Shown here: one piece after another, positions 17,491 to 25,975 of the stretch
How positions within the stretch are numbered: position 1 is the first letter of the stretch
Layout: every line of letters begins with the position of its first letter
Assembly: GCF_009296265.1 (NCBI RefSeq)
Contig: NZ_WBJS01000002.1
Span: forward strand, 310,001 to 374,000
DNA: 64,000 nt
Direction of reading: 5' to 3'
From: Thioclava sp. JE_KL1
Lineage (GTDB): Bacteria; Pseudomonadota; Alphaproteobacteria; Rhodobacterales; Rhodobacteraceae
Position numbers and translations under genes: made by a program
The notes under the pieces: generated by a model
Seen by the model: the letters and a program-made list of their open reading frames with translations, nothing else
Database searches by the model: none
Told to the model about the DNA's origin: nothing

Positions 17491-18674
17491 GATTGCGCCT
17501 CCCGCAGATGCGTGGCGCCGCTGCGAGGCGCGCCAAGCGTGGGGAGATCGGCCAACCAGGACACGAGCGCACGGCATTCTGCGTGACCCGCCTCCCAGGT
17601 GGAGCGCGGCTTTGCAGCGACCGCTTGCCGAAGCGTCTGGAGATCGGCGGTGCTCAGACCGCTGAGGGCTTGCGCGACCGACGTGCTCGACGGTTCTGCC
17701 ACCTGAACCCCGATGCCGAGAGTTTCGGTACGTCGTGCGATCTCGGTTGCCGCAAGAACCACCGGAACCGCACCATGCAGGCAGCCTTCGTACAGGCGGT
17801 TTGGCAGCAGCCAGTCCGAATTCTCTCCGGCCTCGTAACGGTCGATCAGCCACGCAAGATCGACCGCGTCGTAAATCTCATCGAGATCATCGGGCGCAGT
17901 ATAGGGACCGCCGAATTCGAGATCGGGGTTTGCGGCGACGCGCTCATGGAAATCGGAGAGTTGATCGAGCGCCGGACGTCCGCGCATTTTGACCCGGAAA
18001 TGTCCCGGTGCGTTGCGAGTGAGTGCGTCGAGCGTGTCCAGTGACCAGCGGCACCGGAGAATTCCACTCCAGCCAATCTGCAGCGGCCCCTCCAGAGGGT
18101 GCACGCGTTCGCGAAGCTGTGCCGGCTCGAGCGCGAGCGGCTTGTTTTCAATCAGGCACAGGTGCGGCGCGAGCTTCTCGAACGGCTGAGGGTGGCCGCG
18201 CTTGAACCCTTCCGAGGAATACAGAAGCCCCGATGCGGATTTGAGCGCCGCTGCCTCAATGGCCCGGATTGCCTTGGAGGCCGGACCGTTCCCCGACAAC
18301 AGGCGATGCACGTCGAGCAATTCGTAGACAAGGCGTGCCGCCGGTGCGCGTCGCTTGAGAACCGCGCCGAGCGCGAGCATTTCGAGATTGCGAGCGATGA
18401 TGACATCGGTCTCCTGGAGCGTCGGGAACCGCTTGTCGAGACCGGGGAGGGACCTGAGCACCGACAGCGCGCGCTGGGTCATTTTCCCATTGGCGGTGTG
18501 TCCGAGAACGAGCGCAGGCTCCGGTAGTGGCCGCGCTGAGCGTTGGAACCCCGCAAGCGTCACCTCGGCGCCGCCAGCGCGCAACATCTGAACGCGTCGC
18601 CAGATCGCGGCATCATCGAGGTCATGAACGAGGTAGATCAAACGCATCTTGAAAGCCGTCTTCCCTGCGCTCAC
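17487..18674 (-). CDS. Glycosyltransferase, ExoL-like
   Basis: A 395-residue glycosyltransferase with a GT-B-like layout: YLVHDLDDAAIWRRVQMLRAGGAEVTLAGFQR at the N-terminus, DVIIARNLEMLALG, and the C-terminal SSEGF and LPNRLYEGCLHGAVPVVLA motifs. The VHDL...VQMLRAGGA opening matches ExoL of rhizobial succinoglycan loci. It is first in the minus-strand run exoL-exoA-exoM-exoP-exoX. The start is ATG 18674; a second ATG nine codons later (18647) begins the conserved domain and may be the real one. Confidence 0.8.
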   Translation of the reverse strand: MSAGKTAFKMRLIYLVHDLDDAAIWRRVQMLRAGGAEVTLAGFQRSARPLPEPALVLGHTANGKMTQRALSVLRSLPGLDKRFPTLQETDVIIARNLEMLALGAVLKRRAPAARLVYELLDVHRLLSGNGPASKAIRAIEAAALKSASGLLYSSEGFKRGHPQPFEKLAPHLCLIENKPLALEPAQLRERVHPLEGPLQIGWSGILRCRWSLDTLDALTRNAPGHFRVKMRGRPALDQLSDFHERVAANPDLEFGGPYTAPDDLDEIYDAVDLAWLIDRYEAGENSDWLLPNRLYEGCLHGAVPVVLAATEIARRTETLGIGVQVAEPSSTSVAQALSGLSTADLQTLRQAVAAKPRSTWEAGHAECRALVSWLADLPTLGAPRSGATHLREAQS

Positions 18675-19360
18675 GCTGCCGCGCGATCAACGGCGTGGCA
18701 GTCACCGATCTGCACATGGTCCGCGTGACCGTCAGTCTGCAGGGGCGGGACATTCGCATCGGGCCCACTTCGAGTCATTCAACTTCCTCCAGATCGCCTG
18801 AAACGCGGCGCGGAGCGGACGAAAACCAACCACCGCAAAATCAGGCTTCGATCTGGGCAGTTTCCGGTCAAATGCTAAGGAGGGCAGGTTTGCCGAATTG
18901 CCGCGCGGCATGCGGAAACGTCGCGCGAATATCCAAGGCGCTTAGAAACTGTGCGTAATGTGAACGAATAATCGGCGGCGCTTTCTGCGCTGCAGCGAGG
19001 CTGCTTGGCGCTTTGGTAGCGATTCTATTTACGCAATGAGAGTTCTTTCGACGCGCGCTCTGAGAAAATCCGGTTGGTTGCCTATTCAGAAAGGGGGTTT
19101 GCGGGAATTCGTTAGTGGGTTGTCGATAAAATGCCTGCTGAATAGGCGCTTGGCATCTTTTGCACCTTTCACTGCTGAGTGATTGTGCGTCCATGGCTGC
19201 ACGAGTGGCGGGAATTGCCTGCGGGCTGGCTCGGAGCGGCGCGTCATGGAAACCCTTGGAGGACATCTGAAGTGCATAGGGCGTCGCGTGCGGGGCATGT
19301 GATCCCTGAAAAGCCACTTCGGTTTGCGGCGCGATCGCAGCGCGAAGGGGAAGGTGGACG
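18675..19360. other. Gene-free divergent region in the EPS locus
   Basis: This 686-base gap lies between the exoL-like gene (minus) and the glycosyltransferase at 19361 (plus). Open frames here have no protein-like composition. The region is relatively AT-rich around 18955-19100 and presumably holds the two divergent promoters. No convincing -35/-10 pair, lasso leader motif or RNA structure was recognised. Confidence 0.5.
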
Positions 19361-20368
19361 TTGGCTGGGGCAGCTTTGACGGACAAGGTTATTCCCGTCT
19401 TCTATGACGGTTACGAGATGCGCGCCTGGGAAATGCCTCTGGGGCGGCAGCTTTCGCAGCTGCGCGGGGTTGCGCGGCGCAGCTACCGCAAGCTGAAGCG
19501 CAAGCAGCCCTATACCGGGTTCTTCACGGCGTTCCTGAACCTGACGGAAAGTCTGCGGCGAAACGGGTATGACGTTCGGATCAATGATTTCGCGCTCGCC
19601 CGCCGGTCGCCGGACAGGCCGATCGCCATTGCCGGCCATCAGTCGGTCTGGAGCGATGTCGATCTGCCCAATCCGACCCTGTTCGGGCCCGGCTGGGTTC
19701 CCTATCCGGACCGCGCCGAGGCGATGCTGGCCGAGCGGAACTATCAGATCGTCACGCAGCCGTCGGAATGGCCGATCCGGCTGTATACACCTCAGGTCGC
19801 CGCGAAAATGGCGCCGATGTTCGTCGGGATCGATACGGACCGCTGGCCGCTTCTCGCTGAGAACCGAAAGCAGATCGACTGTGTCATCTACAACAAGATC
19901 CGCTGGAACCACGCCGCGCGCGAGGCAGATACGATGCAGCCGCTGCGGGCAATGCTCGAACGTCGCGGCCTGAGTTCAGTCGAGCTAAAATATGGCGAGC
20001 ACGAGTTGGCAGAGTATCGCAGCGCCTTGGCCAAGGGGCGGGCGCTGATCTTCGTGACCGAGCACGAAACCCAAGGCCTTGCTTATCAGGAGGCGATGTC
20101 TTCCGGCGTTCCGGTTTTCGCGTGGGACGAAGGCGAACTCGTCGACCCGCTCGGCGCCAAGTTTGTCCCCGAGGGCCTCGAAGTCTCTGCAGTTCCGTAT
20201 TTCGACGATAGATGCGGGCTGCGTTGGACGCGTGCGAATATGGAAGACCGGTTCGAGGAATTCTGGGCGCGGCTCCCGGAGTATCAGCCGCGCGAATACA
20301 TCCTCGATGAGCTTTCCCTCGAGCGCGGCGCTCGGCGCTTTCTGGACCTGTTTGAGAGGATCGCGTGA
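19361..20368 (+). CDS. Glycosyltransferase (GT4-like, unassigned)
   Basis: A 335-residue protein with GT-B features in its second half: FVGIDTDRWPLL, FVTEHETQGLAYQEAMSSGVPVFAWDEGELV, where the E-x7-E motif (EHETQGLAYQEA) contacts the sugar nucleotide. I do not recognise its acceptor. The start is TTG at 19361 (preceded by GGAAGGTGG) or TTG at 19376. The gene begins a plus-strand run with the GT2 at 20436 and the second lasso precursor at 21677. An EPS role is most likely; decoration of the lasso product cannot be excluded. Confidence 0.75.
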   Translation: MAGAALTDKVIPVFYDGYEMRAWEMPLGRQLSQLRGVARRSYRKLKRKQPYTGFFTAFLNLTESLRRNGYDVRINDFALARRSPDRPIAIAGHQSVWSDVDLPNPTLFGPGWVPYPDRAEAMLAERNYQIVTQPSEWPIRLYTPQVAAKMAPMFVGIDTDRWPLLAENRKQIDCVIYNKIRWNHAAREADTMQPLRAMLERRGLSSVELKYGEHELAEYRSALAKGRALIFVTEHETQGLAYQEAMSSGVPVFAWDEGELVDPLGAKFVPEGLEVSAVPYFDDRCGLRWTRANMEDRFEEFWARLPEYQPREYILDELSLERGARRFLDLFERIA

Positions 20369-20435
20369 TGCCGAACTGTAAACGATCGGCGTGCCGCGGT
20401 CGGTCAAACCTCTTTTCGACGAGGAAGGTGTTCTA

Positions 20436-21395
20436 ATGCCGCTAGCGCTCGTGCGTATGCCGACCTATCGGCGCCCCGACCTGTTGCGCCGTGCGATAGG
20501 CACGCTTCAGGCGCAGACCTTCGAGGACTGGGTCTGTGAGGTGCGCGATGACTGCCCCGATGCGAGCGGTCGTGCGATGGTCGAAGAGATTGGCGACCCG
20601 CGGGTTCACTACGTGCAGAACCGCCCGCAGAAATTCATGACGCGCAATCTCGATGACTGCTTTCTAAAGGAGAACCCCTACAAGGCCGATTACTTCTGCA
20701 TGCTGGAAGACGACAACCAAGTCTTCCCGGACTACCTTGCGCGAGGCCACGAGATTTGCACCCAGCAGGGGGTGAACCTCTGCATGCTGAGCCAGGTCAT
20801 CGAGCACGAAAGCCGGACGCCCAATGCCTATCTTGGCGACAAGGGCATTTTCGATGATGTCTATGACGAGCGGACCTATACGCCCGAAGAGGTTCATCTG
20901 GCGATCTTCGGGTCGATCGGCGTGTCGAACGGTGCTCTGTTCTGGTCGCGAAATATGAAGGGCAGTCTGGCGGTGAAGGTCGATACGATCCCGACGCTGG
21001 AGGAATATCTGCGCACGGCACTAATCTCCGAGCCGGTCTATGTCAGCCGGGAGCGACTGGCTGCCTGGGCCGAGAATGAGACATCGACTACGAGAAATCT
21101 GGGCCTCGACAAGGGGTGGCTGCGTCGTGAGCTTGATCTCAAGGCGTCGGTCACGCGGCTTCAACGGGCGATCTGGGGCCGAACCTCGCCAGAGGCGAAG
21201 GACGCATTTCTGGCTGGCGAAGTTCTGCGGATACCGCGTTCGGCTCGGATCGAGGCGCTCCAGAAGGCGGGGATTGCGGTGCATGGCGTGCCGGGCAATT
21301 TCCAGCCGACTGCGGTCTTGAAGCGGAATGCCGTACGCTTTGTCGGCCGCGCTCATTCCTCCGTAGATGCTACTCTGCCGAGAGTGCCGAGCTGA
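20436..21395 (+). CDS. Glycosyltransferase family 2 protein
   Basis: A 319-residue GT2: PLALVRMPTYRRPDLLRRAIGTLQAQTFEDWVCEVRDDC, then CMLEDDNQVFPDYL, the metal-binding EDDN replacing the usual DxD. The start at 20436 is supported by GAGGAAGG 8 bases upstream; the frame is open about 15 codons further but without conservation. It lies 67 bases after the preceding glycosyltransferase and 281 bases before the orphan lasso precursor. Acceptor unknown. Confidence 0.8.
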   Translation: MPLALVRMPTYRRPDLLRRAIGTLQAQTFEDWVCEVRDDCPDASGRAMVEEIGDPRVHYVQNRPQKFMTRNLDDCFLKENPYKADYFCMLEDDNQVFPDYLARGHEICTQQGVNLCMLSQVIEHESRTPNAYLGDKGIFDDVYDERTYTPEEVHLAIFGSIGVSNGALFWSRNMKGSLAVKVDTIPTLEEYLRTALISEPVYVSRERLAAWAENETSTTRNLGLDKGWLRRELDLKASVTRLQRAIWGRTSPEAKDAFLAGEVLRIPRSARIEALQKAGIAVHGVPGNFQPTAVLKRNAVRFVGRAHSSVDATLPRVPS

Positions 21396-21676
21396 AATTT
21401 ACACGCATTAAGTGTATGAAAATAGGACGTTTCGCCGCGAATAACTGGCGGTCAGGCGATTCCCTCGTGTCTTGCACCGAGGTTTTCGGCCAGCCGCCGC
21501 CGCTCGCAATTTCGTTAAATTCAGGAATCCAGCCCGTAAATGCGCGTTTTTTAAGCATTTTCGGGTGACTTTTTAATGCGCACGCAACCGCGGATTGAAT
21601 CGCCGCAAAAACCGCTAGCGGTTCATCAGAGCTGTGTAACCCTTTCTATATTCAATCAAACGTGGGGGTATATGTG
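21396..21676 (+). promoter_or_regulatory. Upstream region of the second lasso precursor, with palindrome
   Basis: This 281-base, AT-richer gap contains a perfect 14-base palindrome AACCGCTAGCGGTT (21610-21623). A -10-like TATATT (21647-21652) follows 23 bases later. GACTTTTTAAT (21567-21577) also occurs upstream of the first lasso precursor. A GGGGG tract (21664-21668) precedes the GTG start by 8 bases, echoing the GGGGGTAT ribosome-binding region of the first precursor. Together these suggest that the second precursor has its own promoter. Confidence 0.45.
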
Positions 21677-21847
21677 GTGATTGAGAATTCTCGAAGCAAA
21701 AATGACGCCATCCGGTATGAGCGGCCCAAATTGAAACATTTGGGGTCTCTCGAAGATCTGACGCATGGCGACCGCGGTCGCGGACACAAGGATGACGATT
21801 ATGACGGACACGGCTCGTACTGTCCGCCGGATTTGGCTTTCTCGTAA
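21677..21847 (+). CDS. Orphan second lasso peptide precursor (A2)
   Basis: A 56-residue precursor starting at GTG 21677 (GTG 21674 or 21662 also possible). The leader (1-30) carries YERPKLKHLGSLEDLTH, matching the first precursor's YTRPQLQKHGKLEDLTH at the Tyr, Pro, Leu, Gly and LEDLTH positions. Cleavage after His30 gives a 26-residue core starting with Gly. Asp9 is in register for the same nine-residue ring. The core is rich in Asp, Gly, Arg and His, has one Cys (19), Pro20-Pro21, and ends Leu-Ala-Phe-Ser. It lies about 9 kb past the operon, so the enzymes would act in trans. Confidence 0.83.
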   Translation: MIENSRSKNDAIRYERPKLKHLGSLEDLTHGDRGRGHKDDDYDGHGSYCPPDLAFS

Positions 21848-21896
21848 CGGCGTTCGGAAAGCTCCGGGTGCTGCCAGTTGCCCGGTAAAGAAGTGG

Positions 21897-21930
21897 AAGC
21901 CTCGCAGCGATGCGAGGCTTTCGTCTTTCC
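21897..21930 (+). terminator. Rho-independent terminator after the second lasso precursor
   Basis: AAGCCTCGCA (21897-21906), loop GCGA, TGCGAGGCTT (21911-21920), then a T-rich tail (TCGTCTTT): a perfect 10-base-pair stem. It isolates the short precursor transcript from cysK downstream. Confidence 0.88.
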
Positions 21931-21986
21931 CTTCCGCGCGTGTTGCTCTTTGATGGCGCGGCAAACGACAGGAAGGGAGCGCGCGC

Positions 21987-22952
21987 ATGGCACGTATTTA
22001 CGAAGACAATTCGCTCAGCATCGGAAACACGCCGCTGGTGCGGCTCAACCGCATGACCGAGGGCGCGGGCGCGACCGTTCTGGCCAAGATCGAGGGGCGC
22101 AACCCGGCGTGGTCGGTGAAGTGCCGCGTCGGTGCGAACATGATCTGGGATGCGGAGGAACGCGGCGTGCTCGGTCCCGGCAAGGAGATCGTCGAGCCGA
22201 CCTCGGGCAATACCGGGATCGCGCTGGCCTTCGTCGCCGCCTCCCGCGGCATCCCGATCACGCTGACCATGCCCGACACGATGAGCATCGAGCGGCGCAA
22301 GCTGCTTCTGGCCTATGGGGCGAAGCTCGTGCTGACCGAAGGCGCGCAGGGCATGAAGGGGGCGATCGCCAAGGCCGAGGAGATCGCGGCCTCCGATCCC
22401 GACCGCTACGTGTTGCTGCAGCAGTTCAACAACCCCGCGAACCCCGAGATTCACGAGAAGACCACGGGGCCGGAGATTTTCGAGGATACCGATGGCGTGG
22501 TCGATATCTTCGTCGCGGGCGTCGGCACGGGCGGCACGATCACCGGCGTCTCGCGCTATCTGAAAAAGGAAAAGGGCCTGCCGGTGATCTCGGTCGCGGT
22601 CGAGCCTGAGGCCAGCCCGGTTCTCACGCAGGCCCGCGCAGGCGAGGCGCTGCACCCCGGTCCGCACAAGATACAAGGCATCGGGGCGGGCTTCGTGCCG
22701 CAGGTCCTCGACATGGATCTCGTGGACCGGATCGAGCAGGTCAGCAATGACGAGGCGATCGAGACCGCCCGGCGGCTGGCGCGCGAAGAGGGCATCTTGG
22801 CCGGGATCTCCTGCGGCGCGGCTGCAGCTGCGGCGCTGCGTCTTGCGCGCGAGCCGGAGAATGCGGGCAAGACCATCGTCGTCGTGCTGCCGGATTCGGG
22901 CGAGCGTTACCTGTCTTCGGCGCTGTTCGAAGGGATGTTCGACGAGGCGTGA
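21987..22952 (+). CDS. cysK: Cysteine synthase A (O-acetylserine sulfhydrylase)
   Basis: A 321-residue PLP enzyme that makes cysteine from O-acetylserine and sulfide. Conserved motifs: [10 protein letters not shown], the PLP-lysine in [11 protein letters not shown], the substrate loop [11 protein letters not shown] and the phosphate loop [15 protein letters not shown]. Length is typical. The ATG follows AGGAAGGGAG. It lies after the terminator of the orphan precursor, so it probably has its own promoter. Its last 46 bases overlap the convergent hydrolase gene. Confidence 0.95.
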   Translation: MARIYEDNSLSIGNTPLVRLNRMTEGAGATVLAKIEGRNPAWSVKCRVGANMIWDAEERGVLGPGKEIVEPTSGNTGIALAFVAASRGIPITLTMPDTMSIERRKLLLAYGAKLVLTEGAQGMKGAIAKAEEIAASDPDRYVLLQQFNNPANPEIHEKTTGPEIFEDTDGVVDIFVAGVGTGGTITGVSRYLKKEKGLPVISVAVEPEASPVLTQARAGEALHPGPHKIQGIGAGFVPQVLDMDLVDRIEQVSNDEAIETARRLAREEGILAGISCGAAAAAALRLAREPENAGKTIVVVLPDSGERYLSSALFEGMFDEA

Positions 22953-24325
22953 GTCGTGGCCTTCGCCGCGTCCAGCAATGCCGCCACCAGCTTCTGCGGG
23001 CGGTAGTTCAGGTCCGACGGCGTCAGCCCCATCCGCACCACGACCATATCGGCCGAGGGGATCACGGTGACGGTCTGCCCGTCATGCCCCTCGAGCCAAT
23101 AGGTGTCGGCGGGCAGCCCGAACCGCGCATCATCGCCCGCTTTCTGCTGATTGCTCGGCCCCGCGAGCCAGGTCATGCCCTGCCCATAGACCCCGTCGGT
23201 CGGCGCGGGCTTATGCATCCGCTGCACGAATGCGGCGGGTAGCAATTGCCGCCCCTCCCATTTGCCATCCTGTAGCAGAAACTGGCCGAAGCGTGCCCAG
23301 TCCCGCGCCGTTGCGTAAAGGTAGGAGCTGCCCACGAAGGTCCCGGAGGCATCGGTCTCGAGCGTGGCCGAACTCATCCCGAGCGGGTCGAACAGCTTGC
23401 GGCGCGGCCAGGCGAGCGCGGTGGAGGTATCGCCCACCGCATTTTGCCAGATGCGCGACAGCAGCACGGCGGTGCCGCTGGAATAGCTGAAATGAGTGCC
23501 CGGCGAATGATCGAGCGGCTGGGAGGCTGCGAATTTCGCCATGTCCGGCTGGAGATAGAGCATTCGCGTCACATCCGAGACGTCGCCGTAATCCTCGTTG
23601 AAGCGCAGCCCGCTCGACATCGACATCAGCTGCGCGACGGTGATCTTCGCACGGTCGTCGCCCTGCCATTCGGGCAGCAGATCGCTTTGGTCCATCCGCA
23701 GCTTGCCCGCCTCGATCGCGGTGCCGACAAGGGCGGCGGTGACGGTCTTCGTCATCGACCAGCCCAGAAGCGGTGTTGTCGCATCGAAGCCATCGCCGTA
23801 GCGTTCGGCCACCAGCTTGCCATCCTTGATCACCACCACCGCGCGCATCCCCGGCCCGGTCAGCGCTTCGTCGCGCAAGACCGCTTCGAAGCGACCTTGC
23901 CCGGTCAGGTCGGTTTTCGACCCGGTGGGCCAGAGGGCGGCGCTTTTGCTGGGCCCCGGCGCGGGCGGGGCGCTTTGATCGCCGGCGTCGGCCAGATTGC
24001 CATCGGGGTAGGTCGCGCAGCCGAGGCCCACGCGCTCCTCGGCGGTCGTGGGCGCGATGATCCCCGCGAAGGCGGCTCGGACTCGGCCTGCCCGGCGGTC
24101 GGTGCTGACCCAAAAGGCGCGCAGCAATGGGTTGCCCGGCGCCTGCACATCGGTTTCGAGAACTTCGTCGGGGGCGCGGCCTTGCAGCGCTTCCGCCGAG
24201 CAGGTGATCTTCGCGCTATAGCCAGCGCCCACGCGCAGCAGTTCCGGCGGCACGATCACCGCGTAGAGAACCGCCACCACGACAAGCCCGCCGATCCCGG
24301 CAAGCACCGCTTTCCATCCCCGCAT
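22907..24325 (-). CDS. Membrane-anchored serine hydrolase (class C beta-lactamase family)
   Basis: A 472-residue protein: an N-terminal membrane anchor ([20 protein letters not shown]), then a beta-lactamase/D-Ala-D-Ala peptidase-like domain. The domain has SMTK ([14 protein letters not shown]), YSSG ([14 protein letters not shown]) and a C-terminal [10 protein letters not shown] element in place of the KTG box. The substrate is unknown; such proteins are often periplasmic esterases or peptidases. The ATG at 24325 is supported by GGGAGGACGAG; an upstream extension lacks protein-like character. The 3' end runs 46 bases into cysK on the opposite strand. Confidence 0.85.
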   Translation of the reverse strand: MRGWKAVLAGIGGLVVVAVLYAVIVPPELLRVGAGYSAKITCSAEALQGRAPDEVLETDVQAPGNPLLRAFWVSTDRRAGRVRAAFAGIIAPTTAEERVGLGCATYPDGNLADAGDQSAPPAPGPSKSAALWPTGSKTDLTGQGRFEAVLRDEALTGPGMRAVVVIKDGKLVAERYGDGFDATTPLLGWSMTKTVTAALVGTAIEAGKLRMDQSDLLPEWQGDDRAKITVAQLMSMSSGLRFNEDYGDVSDVTRMLYLQPDMAKFAASQPLDHSPGTHFSYSSGTAVLLSRIWQNAVGDTSTALAWPRRKLFDPLGMSSATLETDASGTFVGSSYLYATARDWARFGQFLLQDGKWEGRQLLPAAFVQRMHKPAPTDGVYGQGMTWLAGPSNQQKAGDDARFGLPADTYWLEGHDGQTVTVIPSADMVVVRMGLTPSDLNYRPQKLVAALLDAAKATTHASSNIPSNSAEDR

Positions 24326-24583
24326 CTCGTCCTCCCTCGGGTTCCCGCCGCGCCGGACGCGCCAAGTCACCCGCCTGGTTCCGTTCGCGCTGTAGTTTTG
24401 GCAAAGCGCGCGGCCTTGCCAAGAGGGCGAGGCGCGGACTGACGGAAGGTCATCTTGGGGTATGGTGCGTCTTTTGACACGAAATCCGCCCCTCGGTACG
24501 GGGCCCGAGATCATGGACTGAGCGCCGCGAATGGGCTAGCGATAAGGGATGGGCGCCCGTTGCGCCCGGCTTTGTAGAGTGTC

Positions 24584-25975
24584 ATGTCGCGCGAGTCCGC
24601 ACCCGATAGCCAGCACCCCTTGGACCCGACCTTGGCCGGGCTGCTGCGCCACGCGCCGGGCGCGGATGAGGGGGAGGGCGAAGACGTCTGGTTCGATGTG
24701 CTCTCGGCGGTCGACCGGACCTATGCCGATCTCGTCGACTATCAGGAGCGTCTGGAGCAGCAGAACCACGAGCTGGAGGATCTGCGGTCTTTCCTCGGGT
24801 CGATCCTCGCCTCGGTCTCGGATGCGCTGATCGTGATTTCGCGCTCGGGCGAGGTGCTGGAAACCTCGGCCTCGGTCGCGAGCCTGACTGGCGAGCCGCC
24901 CGGCGTATGGCACGGTCGCAAGCTCGCAGGCATGTTCGACGCGCGCTCGGTGGAGGCCTTGGATCGCGGGTTGGCGGAAGCTGCGAATACCCGCAAGCCG
25001 GTGACGATCGAAGCGGCGCTGAGCGGGCCGGATGGGCCCGCGCCGCTCGAGCTGTCGATCAGTCCGCGCATGGACGAGCGGTCGCGCATCGCGGGTTACG
25101 TGCTGACCGGGCGGCCCTTGGGCGAGTTGCGGCAGGCCTATTCCGAGCTGGAGCAGAGCCACGAAGAACTCAAATCGACGCAGGCGCAGCTGGTGCGCAA
25201 CGAGAAGCTGGCCTCGCTGGGCCGTCTGCTTGCTGGCGTCGCGCATGAGCTGAACAACCCGATTTCCTTCGTCTACGCGAACACCCATGCGCTGGAGCGC
25301 TATGCGGGTAAGTTCGAGGCCTATTTCGAGAAAGTGCAGGCCGGAGCGGATCGCGAGGCACTGATCGCCCTGCGCGAGGAGCTGAAGCTCGACCGTGAAA
25401 TCCGCAACCTGCGTTCGGCCATCGAGGGCGCGCGCGACGGGGCAGAACGGGTGCGCGACATCGTCGAGGATCTGCGGCGGCTGAGTGCCGAAGGCTCGGG
25501 CGAGATGGTCGTCTTCGATCTGGTCGAGACCGCGCGGGTGGCGGCGAACTGGGTGCAGCGCGGCTCCAAGGCCGGGGTCGAGATCGCCTTCACCGGCGCG
25601 GAGACGCTGCAGGTGCGCGGTCGGCAGGGACATATCCAGCAGGTCGTGATGAACCTCGTGCAAAATGCGATCGACGCGCTCTCCGGGTTGGAAGAGGGCT
25701 CCGGCCGGATCGAGGTCGACGCGCGCGTGATTGAGGGGCGCGGCACGCTGTCGGTTGGCGACAATGGCCCCGGCGTGACCGAAGAGCTGACGCAGGCGAT
25801 CTTCGATCCGTTCTTCACCACCAAGGCGGTGGGTGCGGGCACGGGGCTGGGCCTCGCGATCAGCCATAAGATCATCGAAGAACATGGCGGGCGTCTGCGG
25901 CTCTGCCCGAAAGGGTCGGCGCTGGGCGGGGCCTGTTTCTCCTTCGATCTGGAACTGGGCGAGGGGGCGGAATGA
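24584..25975 (+). CDS. hupT: Hydrogenase-regulating sensor histidine kinase HupT
   Basis: A 463-residue soluble kinase. A PAS-like domain (about 70-175) is followed by a coiled-coil linker and the phosphoacceptor box GVAHELNNPISFVYAN (His221). Then come the N-box VMNLVQNAIDAL, VGDNGPGV and GTGLGLAI. In R. capsulatus HupT interacts with the H2 sensor HupUV and phosphorylates HupR; without H2 the phosphorylated HupR fails to activate hupSL. The stop overlaps hupU (ATGA), so the sensor and kinase are cotranslated. The divergent gap upstream (24326-24583) should hold the promoter. Confidence 0.93.
   Translation: MSRESAPDSQHPLDPTLAGLLRHAPGADEGEGEDVWFDVLSAVDRTYADLVDYQERLEQQNHELEDLRSFLGSILASVSDALIVISRSGEVLETSASVASLTGEPPGVWHGRKLAGMFDARSVEALDRGLAEAANTRKPVTIEAALSGPDGPAPLELSISPRMDERSRIAGYVLTGRPLGELRQAYSELEQSHEELKSTQAQLVRNEKLASLGRLLAGVAHELNNPISFVYANTHALERYAGKFEAYFEKVQAGADREALIALREELKLDREIRNLRSAIEGARDGAERVRDIVEDLRRLSAEGSGEMVVFDLVETARVAANWVQRGSKAGVEIAFTGAETLQVRGRQGHIQQVVMNLVQNAIDALSGLEEGSGRIEVDARVIEGRGTLSVGDNGPGVTEELTQAIFDPFFTTKAVGAGTGLGLAISHKIIEEHGGRLRLCPKGSALGGACFSFDLELGEGAE

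Noticed and set aside
18868-19386. A 172-codon minus-strand frame in the gap upstream of the glycosyltransferase at 19361
   Set aside because: No hydrophobic pattern, domain or ribosome-binding site; overlaps the start of a certain gene.
24543-24575. GGGCGCCCG/TGCGCCC inverted stretch before hupT considered as a riboswitch or terminator
   Set aside because: Short and GC-only, no T-run, and no conserved riboswitch features.
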